A stretch of DNA of 12,694 nt, from NCBI GenBank assembly GCA_030727085.1, contig JANRCF010000048.1, positions 1 through 12,694 of the forward strand, written 5' to 3'. Below are positions 1 to 5,972 of the stretch, one piece after another; within the stretch, counting starts at the first letter, position 1, and every line of letters begins with the position of its first letter. A program made the position numbers and the translations under genes. The notes under the pieces are model-generated. The model had not been told where the DNA came from. It searched no databases and saw only the letters and a program-made list of their open reading frames with translations. The stretch is from Alphaproteobacteria bacterium (GTDB lineage Bacteria; Pseudomonadota; Alphaproteobacteria; Paracaedibacterales; CAIOTO01).

Positions 1-59
1 CTACTTGCTTGTTCCTGTGTAGACTCATCTTTTTTTGTATTTTTTTTATTTTCAGCCAT
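1..59 (-). CDS. N-terminal fragment of an unidentified protein (runs off the window)
   Basis: A minus-strand reading frame opens with ATG at 59-57 and stays open to the window edge, giving 19 codons plus two bases. The start is supported by a strong Shine-Dalgarno sequence, AAAAGGAG on the minus strand at 75-68, eight bases before the ATG. The visible residues are Lys-, Glu-, Gln- and Asn-rich (MAENKKNTKKDESTQEQAS), a charged and probably disordered tail. The gene lies 67 bases downstream of the sensor kinase in the same direction, so it may be the last gene of that operon. A cognate response regulator is one possibility, but nothing in these 19 residues shows it. Function cannot be assigned. 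Confidence 0.55.
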   Translation of the reverse strand, partial: MAENKKNTKKDESTQEQAS

Positions 60-126
60 TTAGAAAACTCCTTTTGCATTGCATAGATAAATTATTATTT
101 ATTTTTAGAATATTAATAAATTTTTA

Positions 127-1446
127 TTACGCATCGAGCGGGAGACGAATCTGAACACGTAAGCCTCCCATAGGAGAGTTCATCAAATCAATCTGTCCAC
201 CATGAGATAGCACAACATCACGTGCCACACTCAAACCTAAACCAACGCCGACCTTATCAAGATTACGTGCCTGATCAAGCCTATAAAACGGTTTAAAAAC
301 ATGCTCACGCTCACTGATTGGAATACCTGGACCATCATCATCAAACGTAATGACAGCCATAACACCAAAACGCTTAACATCAATTAAAAGGTTCTTTGCG
401 TACTTCTCAGAGTTTACCACTAAATTAGTTAAGCAACGGTTAAGAAAGGTCTTTTTTATTTTGATATTTAAATTAGAATCTCCTTGAATATCTATAGATA
501 TAACGTGATGATGCTCTGTTATTTTTTGGATCCATGGCAACAAAGTTACTGTTTGTTTTGCTTCTTCTGTTGTTCCCCTTGCAAATGATAAAAACCCCTC
601 GACCATATGGTGCAGCATCGTTACGTCGGCTTCGATCTGTTGTTTTTGTGAACTATCAGGTAGCATGACAGCTGAAAGCTTAAGTCGCGTAATTGGCGTG
701 CGCAAGTCATGAGAAACCCCGGCAAGCATTTCAATACGCTCGTGCAAAAGACGCGTCACACGCTCACGCATGCGCAAAAATGCATACCCCGCTTTTCGAA
801 CCTCGACCGCGCCTTCTGCTTTGAACGGGACTAGCTCGTCTCCTTTTCCAAAACGCTCAGCGGCTTCTGCTAAACGTCGTATGGGCCTAATTTGGTTGCG
901 CATAAAAATGGACGCCACAGCAAACAAAAGCATCGCAGAAACCGTCGTCCAAATTAAAACAAGTGGCGTTGTGCGGCTAAACAAACGTTTCCGAAGGAGA
1001 GACGCTGTCATCACACCCTTTTTTGTTTGCACGGATATATAAATCGTTTCCGGTGTCATGCGCACATAATGTGGTGACTTTAATTTTTCTTCAAGTGCAG
1101 CAACAAGCGGCTCATAAAGCCAGTTTTCACGATATTGCCCCGTACGATCAAGGGTCTTATTTTCATCAAACATCAAATCTAAATTTAAATAAACCTTTGC
1201 CAAGGCTTTTAGCTGATCAATCGACGTATCAGGAGCATCATGCCACGCCATCACAAGCGCCATTTCCCCGGCTATGTTTTGTGAAAGTGTGCGCAAAATT
1301 GTTTCTGTGTGTCGTTCAAAGAATATGTATCCCAAAACAACTTGCAGTAAAATTAGAGGCATCATTAAAATAATAAGTGTGCGGCCAAAAAGACTTTGCG
1401 GCAAAAAACGCTTTAATGTGATAAATGGACGAAAAGAAGAAATCAT
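127..1446 (-). CDS. envZ: EnvZ-type membrane sensor histidine kinase
   Basis: An inner-membrane two-component sensor that should autophosphorylate on histidine and pass the phosphate to an OmpR-like regulator. In order: a cytoplasmic N-terminus; a first membrane helix at about residues 22-43; a short periplasmic sensor region (about 45-158); a second helix (about 160-181); a HAMP linker (about 182-235); the HisKA motif SHDLRTP with His246; an N box (NLVVN, 341-345); a G1 box with DDDGPGIP (369-376); an F box (FKPFYRLD); and a G2 box with GVGLGLS (400-406). At 439 residues it is the usual EnvZ length and every catalytic box is present. The ATG at 1446 has no good ribosome-binding site, only GGA about ten bases upstream, so translation may depend on the small membrane-protein gene 75 bases upstream. 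EnvZ/OmpR is the best family match; the stimulus is unknown, and no response regulator is visible here. Confidence 0.9.
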   Translation of the reverse strand: MISSFRPFITLKRFLPQSLFGRTLIILMMPLILLQVVLGYIFFERHTETILRTLSQNIAGEMALVMAWHDAPDTSIDQLKALAKVYLNLDLMFDENKTLDRTGQYRENWLYEPLVAALEEKLKSPHYVRMTPETIYISVQTKKGVMTASLLRKRLFSRTTPLVLIWTTVSAMLLFAVASIFMRNQIRPIRRLAEAAERFGKGDELVPFKAEGAVEVRKAGYAFLRMRERVTRLLHERIEMLAGVSHDLRTPITRLKLSAVMLPDSSQKQQIEADVTMLHHMVEGFLSFARGTTEEAKQTVTLLPWIQKITEHHHVISIDIQGDSNLNIKIKKTFLNRCLTNLVVNSEKYAKNLLIDVKRFGVMAVITFDDDGPGIPISEREHVFKPFYRLDQARNLDKVGVGLGLSVARDVVLSHGGQIDLMNSPMGGLRVQIRLPLDA

Positions 1447-1521
1447 AAAACGGAGTCCAAAGAAAAATATCTTGGATTTAGTTTAACTGAATGAATTCAA
1501 TAATGCTAATTGTGAAAAAAG

Positions 1522-1842
1522 CTAGCGCTTACTAATCACGCTTTTCTTTCTATTATGCAGATTGCGGGGACGATAAAGCCGTATAAGCTTCATTTTCGAT
1601 GTTTTTTGCTGCACATGCAAAATCAACAAAGCCAATGCAACAGACAGTGCTGTCGTTATTTCTGCATACAAAAATAATTGCCCGTGTGGCATCGCAAAAG
1701 AGATATTGTGTGTTAACTCACTTGCCGTTGCTGGAATTGATACAATAAACAAACATGACGCATATCCAACTGCCAGCCAAAAACAAAAGAGCTGCAGCGA
1801 CAGGATACTTAAAGCACGTAACTTTCGAAACTTTAATGTCAT
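1522..1842 (-). CDS. Small hypothetical membrane protein, two predicted helices
   Basis: A 106-residue protein that I do not recognise. A basic N-terminus (MTLKFRKLRA) leads into a hydrophobic helix at about residues 11-34. A short loop follows, then a second helix at about 57-76 and a very basic tail ending RKKSVISKR. Positive charge at both ends predicts a two-pass inner-membrane protein with both termini in the cytoplasm. The frame can be extended to a TTG at 1857, but I prefer the ATG at 1842 because GGAG lies nine bases before it and that TTG overlaps the GGAG itself. It is 75 bases upstream of, and co-directional with, the EnvZ-like kinase, so the two are probably co-transcribed. It could be an accessory or sensor subunit of that kinase, but this rests on position alone. 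Confidence 0.6.
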   Translation of the reverse strand: MTLKFRKLRALSILSLQLFCFWLAVGYASCLFIVSIPATASELTHNISFAMPHGQLFLYAEITTALSVALALLILHVQQKTSKMKLIRLYRPRNLHNRKKSVISKR

Positions 1843-1851
1843 TTTAAAAAA

Positions 1852-1855
1852 CTCC
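1852..1855 (-). promoter_or_regulatory. Ribosome-binding site that sets the start at 1842
   Basis: GGAG on the minus strand, nine bases upstream of the ATG at 1842. The possible TTG start at 1857-1855 overlaps it, which argues for the shorter 106-residue protein. Confidence 0.6.
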
Positions 1856-2037
1856 AACTATCAAACTTTAATTATCTATAAGATTAGGTGCAAAATATTA
1901 ATAAAAGGTTACTATTCCATTTTTTTTTGCCGCAATGGCTCTAATGATTAAGGGGTGGCGGTTGGCGGCGAATTAAGCAATAATTAATATAATTGTGTTA
2001 AATCTAAATTAAACATACATAATATAGAGATTTTAAA

Positions 2038-2880
2038 ATGGATAAACCGTTGTGGCTGTGGATTGCTTTTGGAATCGTTATCGTCTTCTTGCTGGCCTTT
2101 GATTTATGTCTAAGCCGCTGGAAATCACGCGATCTAAGCATTAAAACAAACGTTCTTTTAAGCAGCTTCTACATCCTAGTAACAGTTATGTTCGGCGGAT
2201 GGGTTTGGCATCAATTAGGTCCTGATCTTGCGCGTAAATTCTTTATCGGATGGTCCTTAGAAAAAACACTTGCGCTAGACAATGTGATTATCATAGCCTG
2301 TATTTTTAATTATTTTGGCATTCCCCCCTTATATCAGCATCGCGTCTTGTTTTGGGGCATCCTGGGAGTCATTGTTCTACGTGCAATTGTAATTTACATG
2401 GGGGTAACACTTGTTTCTAACTTTAGTTGGGTGCTTTTCGTTTTTGCAGCGCTTCTTATTGTGATGGGTGTTAAAATGCTGTTTACATCAAATACAGAGC
2501 CTGACCTTTCAAAAAACAAGGCGCTTCAATTTATGAATAAGCACTTTCGCATTACGAAAGAATTACACGGCAATTCATTTTTCATCACAAAAATAGAAAA
2601 TGGCAAAAAATATCTTTGGTGCACGCCTTTGTTCGTCGCACTTGTGATGATTGAATGTATTGATCTTGTTTTTGCAATGGATAGCTTGCCAGCCATATTT
2701 GCTATCACAACAGATACATATATTATTTACACAAGCAATATCTTTGCTATTTTGGGCCTTCGATCGCTGTATTTCGTGCTTTCCTCAATAATACATCGTT
2801 TTCACTTCATTAATTACATCGTTGCTTTAATGTTAATTGGTATTGGCATCTCATTTTTTATGAAAAAATTTGGTTCATAA
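2038..2880 (+). CDS. TerC/Alx family integral membrane protein (probable metal transporter)
   Basis: A 280-residue polytopic inner-membrane protein with about seven to eight hydrophobic helices. Two family signatures with acidic residues in membrane segments are present: EKTLALDNVII (residues 75-85, Asp81) and IECIDLVFAMDSLPAIFAIT (205-224, Asp209 and Asp215). The stretch YQHRVLFWGILG (99-110) is also typical of TerC/Alx. The family includes E. coli Alx, linked to manganese homeostasis, and the TerC tellurium-resistance proteins. Manganese or another divalent cation is the likely substrate by family, not shown here. It is slightly shorter than Alx. The ATG at 2038 has only a weak GAGA upstream. 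The gene diverges from the small membrane-protein gene across about 195 bases and precedes tRNA-Ser by 64 bases. Confidence 0.88.
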   Translation: MDKPLWLWIAFGIVIVFLLAFDLCLSRWKSRDLSIKTNVLLSSFYILVTVMFGGWVWHQLGPDLARKFFIGWSLEKTLALDNVIIIACIFNYFGIPPLYQHRVLFWGILGVIVLRAIVIYMGVTLVSNFSWVLFVFAALLIVMGVKMLFTSNTEPDLSKNKALQFMNKHFRITKELHGNSFFITKIENGKKYLWCTPLFVALVMIECIDLVFAMDSLPAIFAITTDTYIIYTSNIFAILGLRSLYFVLSSIIHRFHFINYIVALMLIGIGISFFMKKFGS

Positions 2881-2944
2881 GGTTAGCAAAAAAACGTTTT
2901 TCTTGAATTCCCACCTGTTTTCAATTAGTGTTTATCCTAGATCT

Positions 2945-3034
2945 GGAGAGGTGGCCGAGTGGTTGATGGCGCCCGCTTGGAAAGCGTGTATGCGGGGAAC
3001 CGTATCGAGGGTTCGAATCCCTTCCTCTCCTCCA
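2945..3034 (+). tRNA. tRNA-Ser(GGA)
   Basis: A 90-base class II tRNA with encoded CCA (3032-3034). The acceptor stem GGAGAGG (2945-2951) pairs with CCTCTCC (3024-3030). The D arm carries GGCCGAGTGG. The anticodon loop TTGGAAA (2977-2983) has anticodon GGA at 2979-2981, reading UCC/UCU. A long variable arm follows (TGCGG, loop GGAA, CCGTA), diagnostic of serine. The T arm is GAGGG-TTCGAAT-CCCTT. Two oddities: the discriminator base (3031) is T, where most bacterial serine tRNAs have G, and the anticodon stem has a C-U mismatch (2973 against 2987, positions 28-42). The gene stands alone between TerC and the ada remnant. Confidence 0.96.
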
Positions 3035-3264
3035 TTTCTCTCTTGCACAAAGTGCTATAGCGAGCCAAGTCATGATAAGATTCACTTTATCAACCACTTA
3101 TGGAAATGCATGAAAAACAGGCTGCCGCTTCAACTACAAAGAACTTAAATTAAATATCGACTAACATTAAAATGCGATCTAAATTTTGCACGAAAATCAG
3201 ATCATGCTTGCCTATAATTTTATGCTTTCTGAACCTGTCGCAAACTTAAAGCAGCCGCCCAAAT
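3035..3264. other. Intergenic stretch without a recognisable gene
   Basis: Between tRNA-Ser and the recognisable part of the ada remnant I see no coding frame with family resemblance and no convincing promoter or terminator. A small GCAC-AAA-GTGC hairpin at about 3044-3054 follows the tRNA, but it lacks a T tract. The segment may contain further decayed ada sequence (the N-terminal zinc domain would lie here), but I could not align it to any. Confidence 0.5.
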
Positions 3265-3640
3265 GGAATTTACGAATCCAGCAGCGGATTTAGAGAGGCT
3301 TTTTCTAAAATCATGGGTGCGCCCCCAACAAAATTTAACCAACATCACGCAGTGTGCAAGTTTTTCTATTTGATCAAAACCTCTAAAGCTAACTATTTTT
3401 GAGGAGTTTTAATTTGGTTAAAATAACTTGCGCAGTGGATAGCATCATAAAATACTCAAAGCATCTTGGCTTGATACAAGGCTTAGCCCCATATTGCAAT
3501 TGCTGATGAGATGGGTCTTTACCTTTTAGAATTCATAGATAGGCGCGGTTTAAAGCCTGAGGTTGAAAGGCTTAGAATCAAGACAAAAGCAGCTATTATT
3601 CCAGGCATAACCGATCCAATTGCGTCAATTACATTTGACC
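3265..3640 (+). pseudogene. ada: Decayed ada-type gene (AraC-like regulator / O6-methylguanine-DNA methyltransferase)
   Basis: Three separated pieces of one Ada-family protein are readable. Piece 1 (3265-3354, frame 1) ends the AraC-type helix-turn-helix: YESSSGFREAFSKIMGAPPT followed by KFNQHHAV. Piece 2 (3455-3490, frame 2) reads LKASWLDT, which in Ada proteins directly follows HHAV, then RLSP. Piece 3 (3493-3636, frame 1 again) reads IAIADEMGLYLLEFIDRRGL and then EVERLRIKTKAAIIPG, the start of the methyltransferase domain. About 100 extra bases separate pieces 1 and 2. Between pieces 2 and 3 one base is missing: the expected ATG Met codon is AT at 3491-3492. The N-terminal zinc domain and the C-terminal PCHR active-site half are absent, and trmJ begins on the other strand. 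The gene cannot make a working protein. The family call rests on recalled family motifs and was not searched. Confidence 0.82.
3355..3431. repeat. Possible mini inverted-repeat insertion inside the ada remnant
   Basis: This segment interrupts the ada reading exactly after the HHAV codons. Its ends form an imperfect inverted repeat: GCAAGTT starting at 3356 against AACTTGC ending at 3431, 11 of 13 bases matching when extended inward. It is bounded by a direct GCAGTG at 3349-3354 and 3432-3437, which could be a target-site duplication, although the left copy is one base away from the inverted repeat. At about 77 bp it is too small to encode anything. It could be a miniature inverted-repeat element, or chance in decaying DNA; no second copy is visible in this window. 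Confidence 0.35.
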
Positions 3641-3647
3641 CCCTCTC

Positions 3648-4349
3648 CTACTTCGATAGCGCCTCAATCATCCCGCGCAACGTCCGTACATCTTGTTGAA
3701 ACAACATCTGCCGCTTAAATAGCCCAAATAAATTACGACGCATCAACGGCTTTTTCGCCTCTGTTCGCCAGAAATGTGTTTGATCAAGCTTTTCTTCCAA
3801 ATAATTTAAAAAACTATCCACGTCCGCTGCTGTTGCTGGCACCGTTTCCCCTTGTTGCCAAAAGGATGCCGCATTTGTTTGCTTTTGATACAATTCGTAC
3901 AACACAATCCCAACAGCTTGCGCTATATTAAGTGATGAAAATTCAGGGTTCACAGGAATCTGCAGCGTTGCATTACATAATGCAATTTGATCGGTGGTCA
4001 ATCCTGTGCGCTCTGGGCCAAACACAATGCCTATAGGATATGGCAAGGTCGACAAACTATCTACAAAAGCACGTGGCGTTAGGTAATGCTTAATTACATC
4101 TCGTGGATTAGCTGTTGTGCCGATGACCGTGCAGCAATCCGCTGTCGCGGCTTCAAAGGAATCAAACACTTCAGCATTCTCCAAAATAGCACTTGCCCCA
4201 ACCGTCATAACCATAGCCTTTGGGTCATCGATAGCAACCTTTGGCGCCACCAACCTAAGTTTACTATGTGCAAAGTTCCCCATCACACGCGCAATAGCGC
4301 CTAAATTCTCTGGCAATTGTATACCAACAAGTATAATGAACGTGGACAT
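3648..4349 (-). CDS. trmJ: TrmJ-like tRNA 2'-O-methyltransferase (SPOUT family)
   Basis: A cytoplasmic S-adenosylmethionine-dependent RNA methyltransferase. TrmJ enzymes methylate the ribose 2'-OH of residue 32 in the anticodon loop of several tRNAs, including serine tRNAs. The three SpoU motifs are present: ENLGAIARVMGNF (residues 14-26, with the conserved Asn and Arg), IVFGPERTGLT (108-118), and the knot motif IPVNPEFSSLNIAQAVGIVL (131-150) followed by YEL. A C-terminal helical extension (about 175-233) is typical of TrmJ. At 233 residues it is near the family length. The ATG at 4349 begins the conserved MSTFIILVGIQLPENLG start. It diverges from trmD across 56 bases, and its stop abuts the ada remnant. 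TrmJ is favoured over other SpoU families by the GPERTGL and SLN spacing; the exact target is inferred. Confidence 0.88.
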   Translation of the reverse strand: MSTFIILVGIQLPENLGAIARVMGNFAHSKLRLVAPKVAIDDPKAMVMTVGASAILENAEVFDSFEAATADCCTVIGTTANPRDVIKHYLTPRAFVDSLSTLPYPIGIVFGPERTGLTTDQIALCNATLQIPVNPEFSSLNIAQAVGIVLYELYQKQTNAASFWQQGETVPATAADVDSFLNYLEEKLDQTHFWRTEAKKPLMRRNLFGLFKRQMLFQQDVRTLRGMIEALSK

Positions 4350-4405
4350 GCCGTTTTAAATTCCCTAAAGTTATGTGCGAACACTTTAAACTTGATAAAA
4401 CCACG

Positions 4406-5125
4406 ATGAAACCCTGGCATGCAACTATTTTAACGCTTTTCCCTGAAATGTTTCCTGGACCATTAGCGCACTCAATCGCAGGCAAATCCTTAGAAAAAAA
4501 CCAATGGCAACTTAGCACAATTAACATTCGCGATTTTGCAAAAGACAAACATCATACCGTTGATGACACCCCTTATGGCGGCGGCACCGGACTCGTTATG
4601 ATGGCAGATGTGGTGGACGAAGCATTATGTGCCGCAGAAAGTGCGTATGCAGAACAAGAACAACCTCAGTATATATATGTAACACCGCGCGGCAAACCCT
4701 TCACGCATGATTTAGCTCGCAAGCTCAGCAAAAATAGTTCAGGCATTATCATTTTATGTGGACGCTACGAAGGCATTGATGATCGCGCGATCGAACATTG
4801 GCGCGAAGAAAAAGGACTTATCGAAGTCAGCATTGGTGATTATGTACTCTCTGGCGGCGAAATGGCTGCGCTTGTGTTGATGGATGCATGCGTACGTTTA
4901 CTACCTGGCGTTTTAGTTAAAGAAGATGCAACCACATCGGAAAGCTTTGAGGAAGGTTTGCTTGAATTTTCGCAATACACAAAGCCGCGCGTCTGGAAAG
5001 ATAAAGCCGTCCCAGAAGTTTTACTATCAGGTGATCATGGAAAAATAGCACAATGGCGCCTACAATCAGCAAAAGCCATAACAAAAGAACGCCGCCCTGA
5101 TTTATGGGGGAAACATTTAATTTGA
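4406..5125 (+). CDS. trmD: tRNA (guanine37-N1)-methyltransferase TrmD
   Basis: Methylates N1 of G37 next to the anticodon, using S-adenosylmethionine, and prevents +1 frameshifting; normally essential. Signatures, numbered from Met at 4406: ATILTLFPEMFPGPL (6-20), PYGGGTGLVM (57-66), the trefoil-knot cofactor motifs LCGRYEGIDDR (117-127) and SIGDYVLSGGE (142-152), then LLEFSQYTKPRVW and VPEVLLSGDH (about 203-212) in the C-terminal tRNA-binding domain. I chose the ATG at 4406 (239 residues) because MKPWHATILTLFPEM matches the normal family start. An in-frame ATG at 4373 would add 11 residues; neither has a convincing ribosome-binding site. It diverges from trmJ. A decayed second copy of its 3' end follows, then rplS, the classical trmD-rplS neighbour. 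Confidence 0.94.
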   Translation: MKPWHATILTLFPEMFPGPLAHSIAGKSLEKNQWQLSTINIRDFAKDKHHTVDDTPYGGGTGLVMMADVVDEALCAAESAYAEQEQPQYIYVTPRGKPFTHDLARKLSKNSSGIIILCGRYEGIDDRAIEHWREEKGLIEVSIGDYVLSGGEMAALVLMDACVRLLPGVLVKEDATTSESFEEGLLEFSQYTKPRVWKDKAVPEVLLSGDHGKIAQWRLQSAKAITKERRPDLWGKHLI

Positions 5126-5152
5126 TTTTTAGACCAAAATCCATTAAGATGA

Positions 5153-5227
5153 ACTCGCATTTGGCATAATATGGTCGTGCCTGGAATTCTACTGTCGGGT
5201 GACCACTTAAAGAACGCTGCATAGCGA
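5153..5227 (+). pseudogene. Decayed second copy of the trmD 3' region
   Basis: Reading from 5153 gives TRIWHNMVVPGILLSGDHLK and then NAA, stop, R. The intact TrmD has PRVWKDKAVPEVLLSGDHGK then IAQWR at the same spacing, so R, W, V, P, LLSGDH, K, A and R all align. The in-frame TAG at 5222-5224 sits where the TGG Trp codon should be. Over 5177-5206 the two copies match at 21 of 30 bases, and seven of the nine differences are synonymous, so the copies diverged under coding constraint before this one was lost. No start and no trmD-like sequence further upstream is recognisable. It is either an old duplicate or the relic of a resident trmD replaced by the present one. Confidence 0.7.
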
Positions 5228-5281
5228 TTGCTTATTTTAAAATAGGTATTAAAGAAACCAGTAGACCAAATAACAATAAGC

Positions 5282-5344
5282 GTTTGTCATTTTTGACAAA
5301 CAGTGAAACCCATCAGGGAACCAATAGAAACGTTGAGTTCACTG
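5282..5344 (+). promoter_or_regulatory. Paired hairpins in the rplS leader
   Basis: Two stem-loops occupy the leader. GTTTGTCA (5282-5289) pairs perfectly with TGACAAAC (5294-5301) around a TTTT loop. CAGTGAA (5301-5307) pairs with TTCACTG (5338-5344), closing a 30-base loop three bases before the rplS Shine-Dalgarno sequence AAAGGAG (5347-5353). The stems share base 5301. They could be an autoregulatory site for L19, an RNA-stability element or, for the first palindrome, an operator. The structure is seen; the function is inferred. Confidence 0.45.
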
Positions 5345-5360
5345 CCAAAGGAGCCTAAAA

Positions 5361-5789
5361 ATGAATTTATTACAAACGATTGAAAATGAACACCGTCTCA
5401 AATTATCCGAAGGAAAAGTAATTCCTGATTTTCGTGCAGGTGACACTGTTCGTGTTTTTGTTAAAGTTGTAGAAGGTGAACGTGAACGTGTTCAGCCATA
5501 CGAAGGTGTTGTTCTTGGTCGCAAAAATCGCGGCATCAACTCGTCTTTCCGCGTACGCAAATTGTCCTACGGTGAAGGCGTTGAACGTGTGTTCCCACTT
5601 TATTCACCAAACATTCGTATTGAGGTTATTCGTCACGGTGATGTATGTCGTTCGAAGTTATATTATCTTCGTGGCCGTACCGGTAAGAGCGCACGTATTG
5701 CGGAACGCCGTCGTGATGTTAGAAAAATTCCTGCTAAAGGAGCAGCGGCTGCACCTGCAGCTACGCCAGCGGCACCTACAGCTGAGTAG
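5361..5789 (+). CDS. rplS: Large-subunit ribosomal protein L19 (bL19)
   Basis: Structural protein at the 30S-50S interface of the ribosome. It matches bL19 along its length: IPDFRAGDTVRVFVKVVEGE (residues 21-40), VQPYEGVVLGRKNRG (44-58), FRVRKLSYGEGVERVFPLYS (63-82) and YYLRGRTGKSARI (101-113). At 142 residues it is longer than the roughly 115 of E. coli because of an Ala/Pro-rich tail (about 124-142, AKGAAAAPAATPAAPTAE), a common alphaproteobacterial elaboration. The ATG at 5361 has a strong AAAGGAG seven bases upstream. The leader holds two hairpins and an intrinsic terminator follows, so rplS can form its own transcription unit, although trmD lies upstream on the same strand. Confidence 0.98.
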   Translation: MNLLQTIENEHRLKLSEGKVIPDFRAGDTVRVFVKVVEGERERVQPYEGVVLGRKNRGINSSFRVRKLSYGEGVERVFPLYSPNIRIEVIRHGDVCRSKLYYLRGRTGKSARIAERRRDVRKIPAKGAAAAPAATPAAPTAE

Positions 5790-5814
5790 TTTTTTCTAGT
5801 TATTAATGTATAGA

Positions 5815-5846
5815 AGCCTGAAGCGGAAAACTGTTTCAGGCTTTTT
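5815..5846 (+). terminator. Rho-independent terminator after rplS
   Basis: AGCCTGAA (5815-5822) pairs with TTCAGGCT (5835-5842) around a 12-base loop, followed by a T tract to 5846 and more T-rich sequence to 5854. It lies 26 bases after the rplS stop. Confidence 0.9.
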
Positions 5847-5972
5847 GCTTTTTTGCATGACGAATAACATTCAAAATACTTAAAGATTGCTGATAATTTT
5901 AGATGATATTTCCAACCATATTTGGTAAACTTTTCGTACTAGCTTTGCAATAGCTTAAACGACAAATAATGA

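Noticed and set aside
770..1486. Three plus-strand open frames opposite the sensor kinase
   Set aside because: They are antisense to a clear histidine kinase, have no recognisable motifs and no ribosome-binding sites.
1993..2025. TTGTGT and TACATA/TAATAT as a promoter for the TerC gene
   Set aside because: The -35 is plausible, but the candidate -10 boxes are weak or at poor spacing in very AT-rich DNA.
1860..2037. Possible yybP-ykoY manganese riboswitch upstream of the TerC/Alx gene
   Set aside because: Such riboswitches precede some alx genes, but I could not fold the conserved motif from this stretch. There is only a G-rich TGGCGG direct repeat and AT-rich DNA.
2870..3148. Open reading frame of 92 codons on the plus strand
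   Set aside because: It reads straight through tRNA-Ser. The EVAEWLM-like peptide is the usual false translation of a serine tRNA gene.
3511..3699. Open reading frame of 62 codons that could be called a small gene
   Set aside because: It is the last readable piece of the ada remnant, starts at an internal Met of the methyltransferase domain and runs into antisense trmJ.
4264..4548. 94-codon minus-strand frame spanning the trmJ-trmD divergent region
   Set aside because: It overlaps the starts of two well-supported genes and shows no family resemblance.
5293..5298. Perfect -35 hexamer TTGACA in the rplS leader
   Set aside because: No -10-like sequence lies 16-18 bases downstream, and the hexamer is part of the hairpin palindrome.
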